The position numbers and the translations under genes were made by a program. Positions 33,968 through 38,736 of a stretch of DNA of 38,736 nt are shown one piece after another. Positions within the stretch are counted from its first letter, which is position 1. Every line of letters starts with the position of its first letter. Origin of the DNA: Desulfosarcina sp. OttesenSCG-928-A07 (GTDB lineage: Bacteria > Desulfobacterota > Desulfobacteria > Desulfobacterales > Desulfosarcinaceae); NCBI GenBank assembly GCA_030267325.1, contig JAJDJS010000024.1:1-38736 (forward strand), written 5' to 3'. The notes under the pieces are model-generated. The model did no database searches and was not told the origin of the DNA. It worked only from the letters and a program-made list of their open reading frames with translations.

Positions 33968-36204
33968 TGATGGAATATCTTGCCCGTAGTGCGTCAAGGG
34001 TTTCCCCATCGCAGAGTTACTTTCAGCATATCTTTCATGTTCTGGTCAGGGGACGGTGTTATTTGCGCAAGGCGTTGTATTACGCACAGGGACTGGATAT
34101 CCCGGTTTTATTGAGAATCGTGGAGCTTGCACTGGAATACCATGACCTCGGCAAGCTTGATGACGCCAATCAGAATGTGCTGAAGGGAATCGAACAGGCC
34201 GCGCATCTTCCCTTAAGTCATGCGGATGCGGGCGTGGCGTTTTTGATGCAGCAAGAGGCGTTGCTGGCGGCTTTACTGGTTTACGCGCATCATGCCGGGC
34301 TTCCCGATTATGTAGAACTCGAAATAAAGGGCATGCGCAACCAAAGGGAGTACAATAACAAGGGCATGACGGTTGAGCAATGGGTAGACAAGACCTTGTC
34401 GGAATTGCTCAAACGCCACGATGCAACTGTACGCCCGCGCATCCGGCAAAAAAACAGTTATGATTTAAAAAACGAAATAAAGGCCGCAGATGTACGCATT
34501 CTCTTCTCATGCCTGACCCATGCTGACCATGGAGATGCCGCTCGAGCTTCGGGCGAAACGCCATGGAAAAAAACCTGTCCAAAATTGAATGCGAATAAAC
34601 GATTAGATGCGCTGCAAGGATATGTCCGCTCACTTGCAGTGGAAGGCAAAATATCTGACCGGGATCAATTGCGGGCAGCATTTTTTGACGCCTGTCTGTC
34701 CAGTGATATTTCTGAGGCAAGTCCTGTTACGATCTGTGATGCACCTGTCGGAACAGGAAAAACAACCGCTGTCATGGCTTATTTGCTGGGACAGGCAGCC
34801 CAGCATAAACTTCGACGGATTTTTATCATCCTTCCCTTTACAAACATCATCACACAATCTGTTAAAATTTACCGCATGGCCCTGGTGCTGCCGGGTGAAA
34901 AGCCGGAAGATGTTGTTGCAGAAATTCATCATCGTGCTGATTTTCAAGACAAAAACAGCCGAAAGCTGACGGCATTATGGGATGCGCCAATTATCGTTAC
35001 AACTGCGGTTGCATTTTTTGAAACCCTGGCATCCGCGACACCGTCTACGCTAAGACGTTTGCAGAATTTGCCGGGAAGCGCCGTGTTTCTTGATGAGGCG
35101 CACGCCATGCTGCCGGTTAAACTGCTCCCCCTCGCATGGCAGTGGATTCAACATGCAGCTCTCACATGGTCGTGTCGGTGGGTACTGGCATCAGGCTCTC
35201 TGTGTCATTTCTGGGAATTGGATGAATTCAAACTGGAAAATAACAGTAGTCGGATAGAAAGCATTCACAATATTTTGCCCAGGGAGCAGCAATTAAGTTT
35301 AAAGAATTTTGAATCAAGCCGCGTTCAATACAGATACCAACCAGAACCCATGACATTATGCGAATTGGCTGAGTGGCTGGGCGGGCTGGAAGGTCCGCTC
35401 ATTGTTGTACTAAATACCGTGCATACGGCTGCGGCTGCGGCAAAAGCGGCTGAACAGGTTTTTGGAGAAGGAAATGTTTTGCATCTTTCTACGGCGTTGA
35501 CAGCCAAAGACCGGGAAATTGTGCTGAATCTGGTAGACGCGCGATTGGCATATAAGGGGCACACGAAATGGTGTCTGATTGCAACTGCCTGCGTGGAAGC
35601 TGGCGTGGATTTTTCTTTCAGAACAGGTGTTCGGGAAGGCGCATCTCTGCTTTCCCTGTTGCAGCTTTCCGGGCGCGTGAACCGTAATGGAGAAGCAGAT
35701 GAGGCGGATGTGTGGACCATTTCGCTGAACGGAAATGACAACGGCGTTACTATCAATCCCGCATTTAAAACTTCATCCCGGATTCTTCGGGACTTGTTTG
35801 AAAAAGGCTTTGAAACCTCACCCGATCTATGCACCGATGCCATGCAAAAGGAAATACGGGAGCAAGGAGATATCCCCAAAACCCTTTATAACGATGAAAT
35901 GATTTATTCTTTTAAAACTGTGGAAAAGGATTTCAAAGTTATTGACGACGATTCGTATTTAGCGGTTGTTGATGAAAAACTGATCAAAAAGATCCGGAGT
36001 TATGAGGACATTTCCTGGCAGGATATTCAACGTCACAGCGTCAGAGTTCGCAGAAAAATTTGTCAAAACTTGTCCATTGAAGAATCAAAAAGATATCCAG
36101 GCGTATTTTTGTGGGATAGGGAGTACTCACCTTTTCTCGGGTATATGGAGGCAGTACTGAAATTGGAAAAAATCGACGTGGACGGTTACTACGCTTATTT
36201 TTGA
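33967..36204 (+). CDS. cas3: Cas3 nuclease-helicase
   Basis: The 745-residue protein is HD nuclease plus SF2 helicase. The HD domain (about 1-200) shows 'ALEYHDLGKLDDANQ' and 'YAHHAGLPDY'. The helicase shows Walker A 'CDAPVGTGKTTA', DExH 'VFLDEAHAML' and motif VI 'LQLSGRVNRNG'; motif III reads 'LASGSL'. It unwinds and degrades DNA licensed by Cascade. ATG 33967 overlaps the cas7 stop (TGATG); the frame also has a TTG at 33964 and ATG at 33970. In most I-C loci cas3 comes first; here it lies between cas7c and cas4. Confidence 0.94.
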   Translation: MMEYLARSASRVSPSQSYFQHIFHVLVRGRCYLRKALYYAQGLDIPVLLRIVELALEYHDLGKLDDANQNVLKGIEQAAHLPLSHADAGVAFLMQQEALLAALLVYAHHAGLPDYVELEIKGMRNQREYNNKGMTVEQWVDKTLSELLKRHDATVRPRIRQKNSYDLKNEIKAADVRILFSCLTHADHGDAARASGETPWKKTCPKLNANKRLDALQGYVRSLAVEGKISDRDQLRAAFFDACLSSDISEASPVTICDAPVGTGKTTAVMAYLLGQAAQHKLRRIFIILPFTNIITQSVKIYRMALVLPGEKPEDVVAEIHHRADFQDKNSRKLTALWDAPIIVTTAVAFFETLASATPSTLRRLQNLPGSAVFLDEAHAMLPVKLLPLAWQWIQHAALTWSCRWVLASGSLCHFWELDEFKLENNSSRIESIHNILPREQQLSLKNFESSRVQYRYQPEPMTLCELAEWLGGLEGPLIVVLNTVHTAAAAAKAAEQVFGEGNVLHLSTALTAKDREIVLNLVDARLAYKGHTKWCLIATACVEAGVDFSFRTGVREGASLLSLLQLSGRVNRNGEADEADVWTISLNGNDNGVTINPAFKTSSRILRDLFEKGFETSPDLCTDAMQKEIREQGDIPKTLYNDEMIYSFKTVEKDFKVIDDDSYLAVVDEKLIKKIRSYEDISWQDIQRHSVRVRRKICQNLSIEESKRYPGVFLWDREYSPFLGYMEAVLKLEKIDVDGYYAYF

Positions 36205-36214
36205 AGAGGCGAAT

Positions 36215-36844
36215 ATGTATACTGAGGATGAACTCATCTCCCTTTCCGCGTTGAATCACTTTTTATATTGCGAAAGGCGTTGCGCCCTGATTCATCTGGA
36301 TCAGACATGGACCGAAAACATCTTCACTGCGGAAGGCAGGCTTCTCCATGAAAAAGCGGACAGCGGAAAAGTGGAGGTTCGTGGCGATATCAAAACTGCC
36401 ACGGGCCTATTACTCCGCTCTTTGAAATACGGTCTGACCGGAAAAGCCGACATGGTGGAGTTTCATCGCCGGGACAAAGTCTGGGTCCCCTACCCTGTCG
36501 AGTACAAACGCGGACGCCCAAAAAAGAACGATAGTGACCGGGTACAACTCTGCGCCCAAGCCTTGTGTCTGGAAGAAATGTTGGGGATGGAGGTTCCGGA
36601 AGGCTCCTTGTTTTACGGACAGACAAAGCGGCGTCAGGTGGTTCCCATGGATTTGTCCTTGCGCGCCATCACCCTTGATACCATTGCCGATGTCCGCGTG
36701 CTGCTGAATCAAGAAAACCTTCCGCCGCCCGTGAATGACAAGCGCTGCAAGGACTGCTCTCTGGCCGAAACCTGTATGCCGAAAATACTGGCGGCGCAGC
36801 ATCGCGCTTCCCGCTATCTGGAATCCCTCAAAGGTGACCCATGA
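36215..36844 (+). CDS. cas4: Cas4 (RecB-like nuclease, spacer processing)
   Basis: This 209-residue protein has Cys19 with Cys23 ('YCERRC') at the N-terminus and Cys178/Cys181/Cys187 ('CKDCSLAETC') at the C-terminus, which ligate the Fe-S cluster. RecB nuclease residues are Asp79 ('GKADMVEF') and Glu96/Lys98 ('PVEYKRGRP'). Cas4 trims prespacers and enforces PAM selection with Cas1-Cas2. A GAGG lies about 6 nt upstream of ATG 36215, and the gene overlaps cas1 by 4 nt. Confidence 0.94.
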   Translation: MYTEDELISLSALNHFLYCERRCALIHLDQTWTENIFTAEGRLLHEKADSGKVEVRGDIKTATGLLLRSLKYGLTGKADMVEFHRRDKVWVPYPVEYKRGRPKKNDSDRVQLCAQALCLEEMLGMEVPEGSLFYGQTKRRQVVPMDLSLRAITLDTIADVRVLLNQENLPPPVNDKRCKDCSLAETCMPKILAAQHRASRYLESLKGDP

Positions 36845-37857
36845 AGCAATTTCTCAACACGCTGTATGTCAGTCGCCAAAAAACTTATCTATTCAAAGAG
36901 GGAGAGTGCGTCTGCATGAAGTACGAAGACGCGATCACCCGAATTCCCATCCACATCATGGACAGCCTGGTTCTTTTTGGCAATGTGTCATGCAGTCCTT
37001 TTCTTCTCGATCATTGTGCAAAAAACGGCGTGACGGTTTCCTGGCTGACAGAATACGGACGCTTTATGGCTTCCATGCACGGACCGGTATCCGGCAATGT
37101 GCTTTTACGGCGGGAACAGTACCGGAAAGCCGACAGCCCGGAGTTCTCCGCCGCGCTTGCCAGGGCTTTTACCATCGGCAAAATTTACAACTGCCGCACC
37201 ATCTTGCGGCGAACCGCCCGGGAACGTCCGGATCCCCGACTGGACGCTGCCTGTGAACGGCTCACCTACAGTCTTGAACGACTCAAAAAAGACATCCCGC
37301 TGGATGTGGCGCGCGGCATTGAAGGCGAATCAGCCAGTCTTTATTTTGGCGTGTTCGATCTTCTGGTTTCCAACCCAGATCCGGTTTTTTCATTTCAGGG
37401 ACGAAACCGCCGTCCGCCGCTGGATCCGGTCAATTGTCTGCTTTCTTTTCTCTACACCCTGCTCACCCACGATGTCCGCAGCGCCCTTGAAACCGTCGGG
37501 CTTGATCCGGCGGTGGGATTTCTTCACCGGGATCGTCCCGGAAGGCCGAGCCTGGCCCTTGATGTGATGGAAGAGTTCCGGCCGTATCTGGCTGATCGGC
37601 TGGCCTGCACGCTGATCAACAAGGGGCAGCTTCGCGCAAAAGGGTTCAAAATCCAGGAATCCGGTGCTGTGGTCATGGATGATGAAACCCGGAAAGCAGT
37701 CATCACGGCCTGGCAGGAACGAAAAAAAGAAGAGATCGAACATCCGTTTCTCAAGGAGCGGATGCCGGTGGGTCTTTTGTGGCATATGCAGGCAAGATTG
37801 CTGGCCCGTTATATCCGCGGCGATCTGGACGCCTATCCACCGTTTGTTGTGAGATGA
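36841..37857 (+). CDS. cas1: Cas1 integrase (type I-C)
   Basis: The 338-residue protein has the full Cas1 metal site: Glu163 ('GIEGESASLYF'), His229 ('VGFLHRDRPGRPSLALD') and the Asp241/Glu244 region ('DVMEEFRPYLAD'). It integrates new spacers at the leader end with Cas2. GC-richer codon use than in cas5-cas8-cas7-cas3 is apparent by eye. It overlaps cas4 by 4 nt. Confidence 0.97.
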   Translation: MKQFLNTLYVSRQKTYLFKEGECVCMKYEDAITRIPIHIMDSLVLFGNVSCSPFLLDHCAKNGVTVSWLTEYGRFMASMHGPVSGNVLLRREQYRKADSPEFSAALARAFTIGKIYNCRTILRRTARERPDPRLDAACERLTYSLERLKKDIPLDVARGIEGESASLYFGVFDLLVSNPDPVFSFQGRNRRPPLDPVNCLLSFLYTLLTHDVRSALETVGLDPAVGFLHRDRPGRPSLALDVMEEFRPYLADRLACTLINKGQLRAKGFKIQESGAVVMDDETRKAVITAWQERKKEEIEHPFLKERMPVGLLWHMQARLLARYIRGDLDAYPPFVVR

Positions 37858-37866
37858 GGTGAAATG

Positions 37867-38157
37867 ATGATGGTGCTGGTGAGTTATGACGTGAACACGC
37901 AGGATGCCGAAGGACGAAAACGGCTGCGGCATATGGCGAAAAACTGCAAAAACTGGGGACAGCGGGTTCAATACTCGGTTTTTGAATGCCTGGTGGATCC
38001 GGCGCAGTGGACAGCGCTCCGGGCGCGGCTTATCAACGTCATGAATCCGGAAAAAGACAGTCTCCGGTTTTATTTTCTGGGCGCCAACTGGAAAAAACGG
38101 GTTGAACATGTGGGTGCCAAGCCTTCCATTGATCCGGAAGGGACACTTTTATTTTGA
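37867..38157 (+). CDS. cas2: Cas2
   Basis: This 96-residue protein has the ferredoxin-like Cas2 fold start 'MMVLVSYDVNTQDAEGRKRL' and 'NWGQRVQYSVFECLVDPAQW'; the DV after the first strand marks the conserved Asp. Three ATGs in a row (37864, 37867, 37870) follow GAGGTG; 37867 is chosen for spacing and family length. It is the last gene before the leader and array. Confidence 0.95.
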   Translation: MMVLVSYDVNTQDAEGRKRLRHMAKNCKNWGQRVQYSVFECLVDPAQWTALRARLINVMNPEKDSLRFYFLGANWKKRVEHVGAKPSIDPEGTLLF

Positions 38158-38357
38158 AACCCAATCCACCTTGTTTCAGGGCGCGAGCATCGCCAGCTCA
38201 CATTCATTGGCCGGGCGATACTCGATCCTTCAACTATCTGAATTTAATAATGTTTTATGAAACCTGAATTTTTCCATATCCATTTTTGGGAAAATCAGTG
38301 CAGTCTCTCGTTAAAAGCCTGCTGGCTGCTTGTCCCACAAGGGTCTCAGCGCAGGCA
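38158..38357 (+). promoter_or_regulatory. CRISPR leader
   Basis: These 200 bp between cas2 and the first repeat contain no gene. A partly AT-rich segment (38232-38300) would hold the array promoter; no confident hexamer pair was picked out. As the cas2-proximal side, it should be the spacer-insertion end. Confidence 0.7.
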
Positions 38358-38719
38358 GTCGCTCCCCTCGCGGGAGCGTGGATTGAAACAGATTTGTCGG
38401 ATCGCCGTCTGCAGCCGTGATTGTCGCTCCCCTCGCGGGAGCGTGGATTGAAACGCGCATCAAGGCTTGTATCCTGCCATTCGTGCTGTCGCTCCCCTCG
38501 CGGGAGCGTGGATTGAAACCTCAAAGAAGTGGATCCGTTCACTTATTGGTCGCAGTCGCTCCCCTCGCGGGAGCGTGGATTGAAACAGCACAGACGAACA
38601 AGCCAAGGGCGAAAGCCCTGGTCGCTCCCCTCGCGGGAGCGTGGATTGAAACCTGAAGAACGTTCGGCCATTCCAGGCCGGGACGTCGTCGCTCCCCTCG
38701 CGGGAGCGTGGATTGAAAC
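38358..38719 (+). CRISPR. Type I-C CRISPR array, six repeats, continuing past the window
   Basis: Six identical 32-bp repeats begin GTCGCTCCCC and end GAGCGTGGATTGAAAC, at 38358, 38423, 38488, 38555, 38621 and 38688. The five complete spacers are 33, 33, 35, 34 and 35 nt. The repeat folds into a 7-bp stem (CGCTCCC/GGGAGCG) with a 5-nt loop and the ATTGAAAC 3' tag of type I-C. After the last repeat 17 nt of a sixth spacer or flank reach the window end, so the array may go on. Lack of repeat decay at this end agrees with it being the leader side. No spacer matched the rest of the window by eye. Confidence 0.98.
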
Positions 38720-38736
38720 TAATCCAAAAAATAAAA

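Noticed and set aside
36735..37256. 173-codon plus-strand frame across the cas4-cas1 junction
   Set aside because: Out of frame with two conserved cas genes that fully explain the DNA.
38255..38656. Open frames on both strands across the CRISPR repeats (protein-like repeats of SLPSRERGLK / APLAGAWIET)
   Set aside because: They are translations of the CRISPR repeats and spacers; such frames are a common misannotation.
38390..38687. Self-targeting by array spacers within this window
   Set aside because: Reading the five spacers against the window by eye gave no convincing match; phage or genome targets cannot be tested here.
30326..38719. Type I-B classification suggested by cas3 position
   Set aside because: No cas6, Csd1/Csd2-like Cas8 and Cas7, and a repeat ending GTGGATTGAAAC all point to type I-C.

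Overview
The window looks like a Desulfobacterota chromosome, most likely an anaerobic, Desulfobacterales-like sulfate reducer. This rests on gene content: a cysteine synthase fused to a cysteinyl-tRNA synthetase-like domain, a 2[4Fe-4S] ferredoxin, a stand-alone cytoplasmic molybdopterin oxidoreductase, acetyl-CoA synthetase, LptD (so a diderm with LPS), ParC/ParE, ScpA/ScpB and a PiT/DUF47 pair. The genus is an inference; no rRNA or tRNA gene is visible.

Layout. 1-227: right end of an IS481-type insertion sequence. 359-3865 (minus): an AT-rich accessory cassette of a polytopic membrane protein with Sel1-like repeats and two coiled-coil lipoproteins, function unknown. 3971-7216: a GlxA-type regulator divergent from the molybdoenzyme. 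7275-14061: housekeeping genes mpl (minus), Sir2 deacylase (plus), parC and parE (minus). 14305-16358: an ATPase plus RloB/AbiLii-type TOPRIM pair (probable abortive-infection defence) with a consensus promoter, ending 3 bp from the convergent scpB. 16362-17741: scpA-scpB. 17951-19577: DUF47-PiT phosphate operon, with a large inverted repeat in its leader. 19643-19898: ferredoxin and its terminator. 20072-25107 (minus): apparent operon of YhaM-like nuclease, tmk, CysK-CysRS fusion and an unknown protein. 25282-27654: lptD. 28058-30034: acs with terminator.

30131-38736 is a complete type I-C CRISPR-Cas locus: cas5c-cas8c(-internal cas11c)-cas7c-cas3-cas4-cas1-cas2, a 200-bp leader, and an array of six identical 32-bp repeats running to the window edge. 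cas3 lies between cas7 and cas4 rather than first.

The most notable observation is in the leader of the cas operon. A degenerate, unannotated repeat (30214-30241) is followed by a spacer-like segment. Its first 21 nt match the cas promoter region (minus strand, 30192 to 30172) at 17 positions. The four mismatches are at positions 6, 8, 12 and 18, and 6, 12 and 18 are the kinked positions that type I effectors do not read. A second repeat-like hairpin ends at 30306. This is the arrangement expected for a CreR-like guide by which the effector complex represses its own operon. The other strong candidate is the CysK-CysRS fusion, whose synthetase domain keeps its zinc ligands but has lost canonical HIGH and KMSKS motifs.
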